Source: Asterias rubens (lineage: Eukaryota; Echinodermata; Asteroidea; Forcipulatida; Asteriidae). Taken from it: a stretch of 64,000 nucleotides of DNA. The stretch is taken from positions 13,590,840 through 13,654,839 of the forward strand of contig NC_047067.1 in NCBI RefSeq assembly GCF_902459465.1, given 5' to 3'. A program made the position numbers and the translations under genes. The first letter of the stretch is position 1. Every line of letters begins with the position of its first letter. Positions 1 through 12,000 of this stretch are shown here, piece by piece. A model generated the notes under the pieces. That model saw only the letters and a program-made list of their open reading frames with translations. It was not told where the DNA came from and searched no databases.

Positions 1-2311
1 TTGACTCATTTGAATGTTGGCATAATAATGCACTAGTGATTTGTACCAAAAATCAATCACTTTATAAATGTTTGAGCATAACCAACGACAGGAAATTTTA
101 TTCTCAGCATGATTAAGCCTGATGAAAATACAGACCGTGAGTAAACTGCATAGATTCGATCACCGGTGCAGCTTGCACAATCTCGCGGTAAACGGGAATC
201 AAAGTTGAGGTTCGAACACATACGAGGGTCGATAACGTATGACGCTACGATATATACAGACAAAAATCCTTAGAAAAAAAAAATTACGTGGATTTTGTTT
301 TTCATGTAGGCTTGAACGCCTTTCCGACATAATATAGTTTAAACCGTTTTACATCTTGCGCTTCTAAGGGGAAGGCTTTCCAAAAAGAAATATTTAATCA
401 AAGCCGGTAAGACATGGATGAACATTTCTGCATTTTTTAATCCATCTTTTCCTGATATTGAATGGCGGACAGATTGAATTCAAATGTCATATTGATATTC
501 CACCAACAATCTTCTTATCCCCCAGGCTGTGTGCAAACCAAATGCAAACAATTTGAATAAAGACTGTTTTGGGATGTCCTTTTTTTCTTTCTTTTTTTCC
601 CTTTTTTTTTCTTCCGAAGACAAGGAAACCACCTGTTGCTGAGAGATTCCAAAGAGTGTTTTAAAGCACCGGTAATCTGCTCAACGTATCCCCATAACAC
701 TGATTCTGCAGGTGTTATGTGCATGGGTCTTGTGGGTATTAAATCAATGCACTTTTGCACGGCCCAGTTTCATGTTTTCTCAAAAGCTTTCAGTTTGTTT
801 TGAGTTACTTCAAATGGTTATTTAAGTCGGGTGTTTTTCTTGACCCATCTTACGTCCTGACTCGTCATGAATGTTATAACGTTCATTTTTATACAAGACG
901 GTTGCGGCTTGAATGTTCTCAATTGAACGGTGCTTTTCCCTTTGAGCTTATGTTTATACCCAGGGGAAATTTAAGTTAACTGGAGACGGTAAACCCAAAG
1001 CACCCAGACTGAAAATCCTTGCTTTGCGTCACTGGTCATGTGTAATAAATAACCCAGTCCATAAAAATAAAAAATAAAATGTGAGAGATACATACTAGAG
1101 ACAAACAATATTGGGAAAAATCCCCACGGGCACATGGTTTCATTTGAAATTTATTTAATAAATCCCATTATTGAATAGTCTGATTAAGAGGAAGTTTACG
1201 CAAATTTTAGGATGAAACCCTCGATAAGTTTACACCGGGGATCAATTTCAGATATGATTGGGACTATTAAAGCCACCCCAGAGGGCACAAAGTATAATTG
1301 GTTTAGTTTATTTATTTCGCGATAAAGATTTCCAAGAAGAAAATTCTGCTAGCGGCTTTCATAAAACTTTTTACGCAATAGCTTTCATATCATCTTTAAG
1401 TGCAACTGTAGATTGAAGAATTAGTTTTTGTTTGTTATTAGTATGTGTATGAGTATTTTAAATTAAATACGATTGATGGATCGAATGTATATACGTAGTT
1501 ATACTTTGTGCATTTACACGTACATTTATTTTTGTTTTATCTTGTTGGAAGCCATACAGCTTCATTTATTCACCACCAACATGTACGTAGTCCTACATGC
1601 AATAATATTAAGATTTGCGTTTCTTACGATGTATTTATGTTAATTTATTTTTGAGGGTAACCAAAATTTATCAAGTTGCAAAACCAAACAATCGAATGCA
1701 CCTCTCACTTTTTCATTTCAATAATATCCAATGATAAACCATATGTTTTGGGATAGAACACAGAAAAAAAGCCGGATTGTTCGTTTAACTTCAAATCAAC
1801 TATACACCGTGACAATTATTTTATACATACATGCCAATGGAGAACTGAACCAGTATTAAACTATCTTGTTTTGATCATATTCAACACAGTGCAAACTAAT
1901 GGGATAAACAGGCATGCACTATTTTGTCTGATTAAGTCGCGGTACTTTGCCGTAAAAAACAATCCACAGGGACTGTGCGGAATGATGCTTGGGTGACTCA
2001 GTCAGCATTTGTACAAATCAGATTCATGCAGATGGTTGTCTTTTGAATCTACATTAAATCATATATGACACGTAATTATGCTAATCGGCGGCTTTTTATT
2101 TCATGTTTATGTAATTTAGTGGAATTAATGTTTTGGGAAGAATGACGTGTGCAATCATAGTGGACTCCCGATGGGTCTCATTAGGCCTTTAGTGAAACTG
2201 TCTGTTCATCGCAAAGACGCGTACACACATGTACATATAGCTGTTATTATTGTTTTATATATGGGCCCCTTTTCAAAACTAGGGCTTCATCCTTGGCCCC
2301 GGCTTTGGCTC

Positions 2312-2473
2312 CTTATACGCCTCTCGTAATATTTATGCAAGAGATACGTCACAGTTCTAACCCAAAACGAGGCCATTGGCGCAGCCACTACAAGTGGTGG
2401 CGGACGTGCGCGTATAGCCTCACTTTGGGTTAGAATTTTGACGTCATGCATGAATATTAAGAGAGGCGTTTAG
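2312..2473. mobile_element. Fold-back element nested in a larger one
   Basis: CGCCTCTCGTAATATTTATG and ATGAATATTAAGAGAGGCG are near complements; next in are TTCTAACCCAAAACGAGGC and its near complement GCCTCACTTTGGGTTAGAA. Flanked by CCCCTTTTCAAAAC (2267) and GGTTTCGAAAAGGGCC (2527), ends of a second family. Confidence 0.65.
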
Positions 2474-3349
2474 CCCCGTATACCGAAAGATCACATTTAA
2501 AAACAATTGACGGAACCTTGACCGGGGTTTCGAAAAGGGCCTTAGTCACACACGTCGTGCTGTTTTGTCTTATACCCCGACGTAACCAACGAACAATGCT
2601 TAAGTTCTGTACCCTGACGTAACTGTGGCAACCTACGAACAATACGGTTTAAGTCTAGTTACCTGATGTAAATGATAACCAACACACAATACGGTTTAGG
2701 CCTTGTAGCCTAAATGATAGCCTCACTTTAGTGCGGACCTGCACACCATCATCAGACCGTGTATTTGAGAGTCAATGGTGCAAACAAACTGAATAGAAAT
2801 GAAACAATTAAACGTGACCAAAAACATTTCCTTTTCTTGCACATCACAAATTGCCACTGTCGAAGTGCTTTTCAATGAAGAGCTTTTGTTTCTTCTAAAT
2901 CGATTCTAAAAAGGGAATCCTTTAAAAAACAAATTGAACATTTTTGAAGATGGCAATTCCACACTACATACAAAAATTACACCCTGACGTACGTTTATAG
3001 CCTCGTTTTGTTGAGGACTAGGCCTTCTTTATGAGGCAATAGTGCAAAGAAACTAAACAGAAATGAAATAATTAAACGTGACCAGGGTGTGAAATGTCGA
3101 GCCCAGGGAGTCCTTTTCTTAAACGCATTGACCCGGATAACTCTCCTTACCAAGAAACTAGATTTATCAATTATATTACGAATGAGAAAATAGGTTAACG
3201 ATATAAAGCTGCAGCTCAAGCCAGAGTGCATCGCTTATCACATAATTCCACTGGCGATCTTCGGTAGACATTTTTTTAGGTCATGTATGAAGAAAATGTA
3301 CATAAATTGATGTGTCTGTGGATGAACAAATCGCTCTCTTCTCCAAAAT

Positions 3350-4015
3350 GATGGCTTCCTGGTATGCTGTTATCCAACACAATGAAAGATTTTAATTGAT
3401 TTGATCTCGTGTTTCATTCCGAAAGAAACATACCTCATAACCATGGGGAAGGGTTACAACAGTATTTAAAATATACAAATAGCAATTTACATCATGACGG
3501 AGGAGTGAGCGAAAACATGATGGCTTCTCATAATGCTGTTATCCAACACAATGACAGATTTTAATTGATTTGATTTCGTGTTTCATTCCGAAAGGAACAT
3601 ACCTCATAACCATGGGAAGGGTTACAACAGTATTTAAAATATACAAATAGCAATTTACATCATGACGGAGGAGTGAGCGAAAACATGATGGCTTCTCATA
3701 ATGCTGTTATCCAACACAATGACAGATTTTAATTGATTTGATTTCGTGTTTCATTCCGAAAGGAACATACCTCATAACCATGGGGAAGGGTTACAACAGT
3801 ATTTAAAATATACAAATAGCAATTTACATCATGACGGAGGAGTGAGCGAAAACATGATGGCTTCTCATAATGCTGTTATCCAACACAATGAAAGATTTTA
3901 ATAGATTTGATTTCGTGTTTCATTCCAAAAGGAACATACCTCATAACCATGGGGAAGTGTTACAACAGTATTTAAAGTATACAAATAGCAGTTTACATCA
4001 TGACGTAGGAGTTAG
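3350..4015. repeat. 169-bp tandem array, four copies
   Basis: GATGGCTTCTCATAATGCTG and TCATAACCATGG(G)GAAGGG recur at 3350, 3519, 3687 and 3856. Copies 2-4 are nearly identical (a G indel, a few substitutions); the first differs most. No coding potential. Confidence 0.92.
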
Positions 4016-7000
4016 CTAATGTTAAACCACAAACAAATTATTTCGAGTTTGTGTGACTTATAAGAATCAATGAATAGCTAAGTTTAATTGGCAAAACCCC
4101 ACACTGTATAACCCGAAAAGACGTCCTATTATGCAAATGATCTCATCAATCAAACAATGTCTGGTTTGGTTGTCCGACTTGCCTTTCATTTTATGAGAAA
4201 AGGTCGAGGTAAGTTTTGTTTTATTTGAAGATCCATCTTTGTATTCACCAACGATGGTATTTTATTGACTCGTGTCAATCAATAAGATTCAAACGGTCAA
4301 ACATTAGCCTATTTTGTCATAAAGCAGTTTTGCCCATGCCATTAGGCGCTCAGTTCCGGAAATTTTTGGCAAACATCTCTGGTCAAATCTAAAAACAAGA
4401 TTTTAAACTCTAAAATCTTTCTGTTCCTGCTCTGTGCATACAAATCTAAATCCATATAAATATAATAATTAGGGGGGTAGGGGTAAGGGGAAGGTTGATT
4501 TGCACCGCAGAAACCCATTAACACACCTTGATTTGACTAAAGGAAAACGAAAAAAATATTGGAGACTGAGGGAATGAGAAAAAGAAAAGACTTTCATCCG
4601 AGGGTGTTGTCTGCAGAGTGAATTCTGCCAGAAATCACTCTTTAAAAAGAAGTAAAGAGGAAAAGGGTGTTGTGGAGTCAGGCCTGATAGGCCTGCTTCT
4701 CAGAGACAACGAAAGCGATTGCCTCCTTGCCCCCTAGTCATAATACCTTGGTGTCATTGATATGCTACAGTAGAAATTCTAAATGTCCTCATGGTGCCCT
4801 TAACTGAGGAAAAAATGCCTCGGTGCCCCTGCCCTTTAAAAAAAAAAAAAAAAAAAAAAAACGAAGCATAAAGGCCTGGAAGATTACTGATTAACAATTT
4901 AAATTATCCAACTATAGCACATGATCCAGGGACTTTTTTCAGACCTCGGCTTTGGCTTTGTCTTTGTGCTCCAGGCTCCGTTTGATGTTGAAAACAACGA
5001 GCAGAATGCACAACTGTTCCAAAATTTATGACGGAGCCCTAGCCGAGGTTTGAAAATGCCCCAAGACCATAAAATACTCGAATGCCATGTAACCGTTAGA
5101 TTCGTTGTATAACTTGTTTCTTTGTTGCTGTGATATGTGAGGTATACCTAAGAGAGGTTTGCGGTAACATCATGTGAATATCTCGTTTGAGTAGTGATGG
5201 TTCTGAAAAGAACCAGTGGTTAACGACACAACGTTTCGAATAGTGTGCTCTGATCGTCTTCAAGAAGAGGCCTATACCGTAATATTTCTCGATCGTTCCA
5301 TCACGGAATATGACCTTGTATTTGAATCTCCTACCTGCACGACAGTTAGCAATCACATGTTTTGTATAAATGACGGGTTCTAAATTTCCCCAACCGAAAT
5401 GAATAATGTAAAGGTTTAATAAAAGGTGAAATGTTTACAGTTGCAGATGACAGCCCGTCAGTAACTTGCACAGTAAAATGAAATTGAATTTCTCTCTTGA
5501 CTTAACACGATGTGATATGTTGCAAATTGTCATGCATTCCAAGCTTTCTCACATTGTAAGAAAGTAGACACATCCAATAAATGCCAAGACATCAACGAGA
5601 TGTGAATGAATTTTTATTAATGTTTTCGAGTGGATGGTTTAATTTTCATGCTTTTCTCTCTCAAGAGAGAAAATCTGCCTCACAAACGCGGGAAGGAGTC
5701 AACCGTAATTCAAGTCAAGCAACCTGTCTCTGTGTGTATACGATTACATTTTGAAGTCACTATAAACAATATGTTGTGTTTGTGTGTGTGAACTCAATTA
5801 CTTTACCCAACGCAGTCTCAATGCTCTGTTGATTTAAGAATATTTATTTAAGATTTTGCCAGATTTTTTTTGAGCTTACTAAACTCCATAACTTGTGTCA
5901 ACGACACGTTCGCGGTCAACACAATTTAATGTGATTTATATCAGAATTAATCTTAAGCTATCCAATCAAGGTGTCATTTCACGTAGTATACGATAACGGG
6001 AAACGTTATATGTTTAAGACAATGGCATAAATCAAGCTGTGGTTCTTAATATATTCCTCACTGTAATCGAAGACGTTTGTTATTTTCAACCCGGGAGAGG
6101 TGATTCTTACATGTATTATGTAGGTCATATATAGTTTCCTCCTCTACTTAGCCGAAATAATTGATTTTCACTTGTTGGTGTGGCTTTCCAGCTCTGCCTG
6201 AGAGTAGTTTTTTTTTAAAATAGAAATCTAACTATTTTCGTCAGGCCCAGTTCAATAGAGACGGTTGCTTTGAGCAGAAAAAAACAGTTTTCTGCGAAGC
6301 AAAAAATAATAAGCCGGACACCATTAACAGATGGTACATGTTGAATGGCATTTAGGCTGACTTTATTCTGGTAAGCATGATCTTTATTGTGCTAAGCTAC
6401 TTGTTGTGTATAGCTCCTTCAAATTGGGCCCAGATCACTTGCTTTTAAGATTCTTGTGCTTCTTAAGATGCCAAAGGTTATGTTAAAGTCTAATAATGAG
6501 GGTTTATAATGAAATCACTATGGTAACCTATGGTGAGGTACTCATGAATATCAAAACGTTCACTTGTGCGATTTTTAACATCAGAAAAGGCCAGTGTACA
6601 GATTTCAAAGATTGGGTTGCATAGTGGATATTTTAATGTTATGAATAAACTGGGCATATCGCTACAGGAGAGTGGTTGAAAAACCTTTCATAATACTGCT
6701 CCAATCGATGCGTGTGTGGTAATTTGCGTATGCGCAAAATATGTTCATTGTACTGTTGACGTATGCATAAAAACTAAAACTAAATTATACATTATTGCCC
6801 CTTTTGTGACATTTTGAATGTTGCATCATCGATTTATTTAAAGAAGTTGTGCAATTTACTGAGACCATAATGGTTTGTATAGATTTGTGTATGCTTGGTA
6901 AATACTGAGAAATTTCAGGCGGTCATCTTAAAATTAGGTTTGTACATGGTAACACTGAACTGCACTATAAAGGTCATAATACTATCAGTGAATAGTCCAT

Positions 7001-7494
7001 GTCGACCAAGGGTATAGTGCCATTTTGGATGGGTCGGACAGTATGTTTGCATTTTGAGGTTGGTTTTATTGTCTTCATTACTACTGGAAGTGCGGGTGGA
7101 TATCTGTGTGGATTAAATTACAAGACTAACGAATATGAACTCTGCCCATCATCAACCGTAAAATGAGCATTAATGGATTCTGTGTTGTGATGTAGTTGTA
7201 ATGATAGGAATACAGACATTATGCTTTAACGTAATGCTGAGACTGTGCTGAATCTCATAATGCTGCGCATAATGCAGTCAACATACATGGATCAGACTTC
7301 TATTTTTGAGAAAAATATGTAATTTAATTTCAAAATTCAAAGTCACAGTATGTTCATGCGTTGTCAGTTATAAAGAGCATTTTGATGTCATTTCTTTTTG
7401 TGGTAAACAAAGGCTTGCGTGCATAGTAAAGTAATAGTTATATTCATACTTTAACAATATCAGAAACCGAAACAAATTGTGTATGTTTTATCTG

Positions 7495-7727
7495 TTGACA
7501 TTTTTGTAGCGTGACAATGCTTAATTTCACAAAACGTGACACCACACACAATCTCAAATGTCTGTTTCTTCCTTTTTTAAGTCGAAATTTGTCCAAACTA
7601 CCCCCGAGAGTTGACATTTTTGTAGCGTAACAATGCTTAATTTCACAAAACGTGACACCACACACAATCTCAAATGTCTGTTTCTTCCTTTTTTCAAGTC
7701 GAAACTTGTCCAAACTACCCCGAGGGT
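7495..7727. repeat. 116-bp tandem duplication
   Basis: TTGACATTTTTGTAGCGTGA to CTACCCCCGAGAG repeated once with only a few differences. An open minus-strand frame spans both copies only because of the duplication. Confidence 0.88.
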
Positions 7728-8814
7728 AGGAAGAAAACATCACGCGTTCAATGTCACAATCCAACAACCTCTGTTTGTCTACTAGCCAGGATTAAAATAG
7801 ATATAACAATATGTCCTTGCGTTACTCTAATTTCATCTTAATAAGCTACGAATAATGATCTTAGAATAAGCTTCTAGATGGATTCCTCGTTGTGAAACAA
7901 CATACGACTATTGCTTGTGTCAACATACGCTTGACACAAAGGTAAATAACAGTCCCACCACGCCGCATTGAAATTGCTAGATTAATTGAAGTCTTTGCTT
8001 ATTATTATACGGTTATTTTTACGCAGTGGTAAAACTTGGTAAATATAAACCCATTTAGCGGGGTTGAGGTTTCCTGTCTATATGGAACATGTGGAGTCTT
8101 GTATCATCACTGAAACGAGAAGTGCATTATCGACCATTTAATGTTGCAGTCTGTTCACCAGTTCATGTGATGAGAAATAGTGTTGTCGAAATAAAGTCAA
8201 CGAACCTTAAAGCAACATAGATACTGCATCATCTTTAAGTTACTGTTCCATTTCCGCAAAATGGTTTAATACTTGACCACAATAACAAACGATAAACAAT
8301 TGTGAAGAAATTACAGAGCTCTTTAGGGAGACAACACACATTCCTACTTGATTATTAAGACCCATCATGCTTGCCATGAGTGTCAGTCACTTTCCGAAAG
8401 AAGGTTTATGTTTGTCAAATATTGTCAAATTACGCACACACAAACATTAGTGCCCCAACCCAGGTTTCCATCGCCCTTCCATCCACGCACTGCTATATTA
8501 TGTGTTTGCTATTGAGATACGCCTATACTGCCACCAATCGTTTTCTGGAATATACTTGGTATCACTTCGTCGTATGTCGCTTTATCGCTTTGATGTTGAA
8601 AAAGGACTGAGACTCTATGAATATATCAACGCATCATTTTGAGATATGCTGGACACAATACTATATGTACTATGGGTTTGGGTAAATTCGTCGGTATATA
8701 TTACCCAAACCAAACAGTGCACCCCCATAGCTCAAAACGGCTGAAGCAACGGAAGAGAACATTAATGAGTGCACAAACTAAATGACTTTTTACTTTGTTC
8801 CTTCTTGTTCACAG

Positions 8815-9048
8815 ACAGTAATTTTGTCCTTGGAAATGCTCAAGTTCCTAATACTTATCCTATCGTATACTGTTCTGATGGATTCTGCGAGCTTACCGGT
8901 TTCTCTCGAGCGGAGGTTATGCAGAAGAGCTGTGCCTGCAAATTCCTCTTCGGGAAAGACACTACACAGGAAAAGATTGATGAGATTCAAAATGTCCTGG
9001 AGAATAAAGTGGAGTACAAGACGGAGGCCATCTTCCAGAAGAAAGACG
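8815..9048 (+). CDS. KCNH8-like: Channel exon: PAS domain, first half
   Basis: Follows acceptor AG at 8813-8814 and ends at donor GTGAGT at 9049. Starts and ends in phase 1. It encodes the Elk PAS core, including [27 protein letters not shown] and a Cys-rich CACKFLFG segment. The incoming codon is N|AC, matching the His of the THSNF motif in relatives if the missing exon ends in C. A second AG at 8817-8818 would break the frame. Confidence 0.93.
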
Positions 9049-12000
9049 GTGAGTATGTAATAAATTAGGGTTCGAATCCATTATCTTGCAACCGCCGGCT
9101 AAAAAGTCTGACCTGGACTACTTATCAAGTAGTAAACCACAAGGGAAACTAACTGGGTAATAATATTGGATATGAGACATTGCATGGTGAAGTATCAATA
9201 TAAATGCGGTTTGCGATAACTGCTTGCCTTGTAGATTATGTTTTGTTGAGTGTCTTTCTTTAACTGGGTAATGTTTTCAATCATTTTGGGTCGAGCAAAG
9301 AACAGTTGGACTGGAGGTGGGTTTGAAACTGGAATGTGGGTTTGAAACTGCGAACTCTGGGTTACTGTGCCGGCGCTCGTCCAACTGAGCTATCTGGCCC
9401 TAAAGTTGACGGCCTCCCTATTTTGTCAGTATGTTTGTACGGGATTGCCACTGTCAGAAGCATTCTATAGATAACTACCGTAACAACCAGGGGTCACACC
9501 CCATGATACAACCTGGGAATCAGCAGCAGAAGGAAATAATCCGCAATAAACAGGTAAACAATAAAACTAAAAAGATCACTCCCCAACCCCAATCCTCCCA
9601 GCCAAGATAGAATTGCATACACCTAGGTTTATTCACGAGCAAAGCATAAAGGGTTCGGTTCTTGGTTATATTATTGATACTCAAAGTTAGTTTTTCGCGT
9701 TTGTGTTTCTTTCCACAGCGTCGCCATTTTGGTGCCTTTTGGACATCGTTCCAATCAAGAATGAGAAAGCCGAAGTTGTTTTATTTCTTGCATCACACAA
9801 AGACATCACGAAGTCAAAAACAATGAATTCCGTTAACGGGCACACAGGTAAGTTCAGTCTCACACTTTTAAATAAACTCCCTGGTCAGAAATGACCCGGA
9901 ATTTTGGGTCACAGAAGAGCCCACCCATATCCGCCGTGGCGGTTTCAGTCTTCCGCCGTGTTCAGTTTTCCGGTTGACGTAGCCGGACAATTCAGCACGT
10001 TGTTCGAACGGTTTTAGCTTTCCGGCGTGTTCAGTTTTCCGGGTGACGTAGCCAGACAAAAATACCGCCGCGAGTACCCTGGCGACTTATACTGTAGTGC
10101 TCTCAGTGACCCCAAATTGTTTCTATTACGATTCTTTTCTGTTTAGTCACATTCTTTTGCCCTATTTTTACACGTATTCATGCGCACACCTGTAAGCAGG
10201 TTACACTGCTTGTGCAACTGGTTAAATACAGGATAGCTTGCTTGGTCTTCACACCAAATTCTCTCATATGATCCACGCGTTCGCCGCTCGTTGTACTCGT
10301 GGACGCCGCCCGTGACAGCTACCGGAGAGTAACACGGGTGACTCAATACGGCACTAAAAATTGACTACTTTCGCTTGCTGTGCGCAGGCATCGCATGACA
10401 TCATGTGACCGTATTTGGTCATTTGGAAAACTGAACACGGCGGAAAGTTGAAACCGCCACACCGGGTTGCCGTGACCAGAAATATGTGCCAAACTGTGAC
10501 CAGGGGTGGATTTCACAAAGAGTTAAGACTAGTCTCATTTGAGTTAGGACAGGTTACTCGTCCTAACTTGGGACTTGTCTTAAGTTTTATTTACTCCAAA
10601 CAGGACTTTGTAAAATCGACCCCTGAATATCTGTAAGACTGACGCCAAATCTGATTTAAAATCCTATTTTTAAACAATTTTCCGGGTCACCCTGACCCAG
10701 AAACGAGTCACGCCCCTAAGGACCCTACATCCGGATCAATTCTGACCAGGGAGTTTTCAGAGTGTTTTCCTTATATACAAATTCACTGTTCTTATCGCGC
10801 TGTCTCCTGTTTCTTGATATACAACACAAAATCTCTGCACAGAGAACTGGCAGCATTTTCACATTCAATATTATGCAGCAAATGGACTGGCGTGCGACCA
10901 GCAAAAGAAATTGACATGCAAATACTCATTGACCGCTAAGATCTCACAACTAGTCGGTGGGTTGGCGACAAAACACAATTGAATATAACTGATTAATTAC
11001 AGATTACAAAATTGGTCTCCAGCAGAGAGGGACACGCGAATATTCATCCTCTTTTTTCAATATCAATTTCAAACAGCCCTTATGAGACTGATAGGGGAGA
11101 GGGGGAAAACGAGGAAAAAATCAAGAAAAAACATGTTTACCTAACAGAATAAAATTATATCTGCTTTGCATTAGTGTCGCCATGGAGATTCAACGAAACT
11201 TACATCGTTGTTAGTTTGCCTTCACAACTCAAAGAGACGGTACAATCTTCTTCGTTACCAAGTACACAAATATAATATGATGGTTATTAAATGAACACAA
11301 CCGGAAGGAAACAACAAATTATTGGGCCAACTTCCAAAAAAAACCGGCAACGACCTACAATGTTTGTTCTTGATACGTGTCATATGTAACCTTGCATTAC
11401 AAGCCAAATTCGATTGGACTCAAACTCAATCAAACGAAAACAGCATATTTTTAGGAATAATTTTTTCTTAGTTTGAAACCTGTACAAACTTTACATCAAA
11501 AAATCGTTAACGGCCTGACGTTTCGACCCCTATAGCATAGTCTTTGTCAAAGGCTAAAAAAGACCACTTTACAACAAGTATATAATTTGTCCAGATTAAA
11601 AAACGTTCATTTTCTGATGACAAGTCAAACTTAAACATAGTCCATACTGGGCCCAATTTCATAGAGCTGCTTAAGCACAACATTTTGCTTAAGCAAACAA
11701 ATCCTTGCTTTGTAAAATCAGATTACCGGCCAAGACTCAACTTAATTGTTATCACAAGCAATGTATTATGGCATGACATTTTGGCCAGTAACATGTGTAA
11801 AACAAGCGAGCTATTTTCGTGCTTAAGCAAATTTTTTGGTTAAGCAGCTCTATGAAATTGGCCCCAGGTTGAGATATTTTACCCCTGTGATATCCAAAGC
11901 GCAAAACCATAGTCTTGCAGTAAATCCAACAAGATTCTATTTGCATCTGCAACAATGTTTTGAATCAAAACAAGGAAGCACCGAAACAAATGGGTCATTT

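Larger units (their letters stand above)
1..8814. other. Region without supportable exons upstream of the channel PAS exon
   Basis: AT-rich sequence that is either intron 1 of the potassium channel gene or its 5' flank. I looked for the short first coding exon expected in Elk channels (the N-terminal PAS cap, which should end with one base of a codon) and did not find it. The stretch holds palindromic elements near 2262-2546 and 4926-5070, a 169-bp tandem array at 3350-4015, a poly-A run near 4840-4860 and a 116-bp tandem duplication at 7495-7727. The open frames here are short and lack family resemblance. Confidence 0.6.

Noticed and set aside
7444..7767. 107-codon minus-strand gene with internal repeat
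   Set aside because: The repetition is simply the 116-bp DNA duplication; no homology or splice context.
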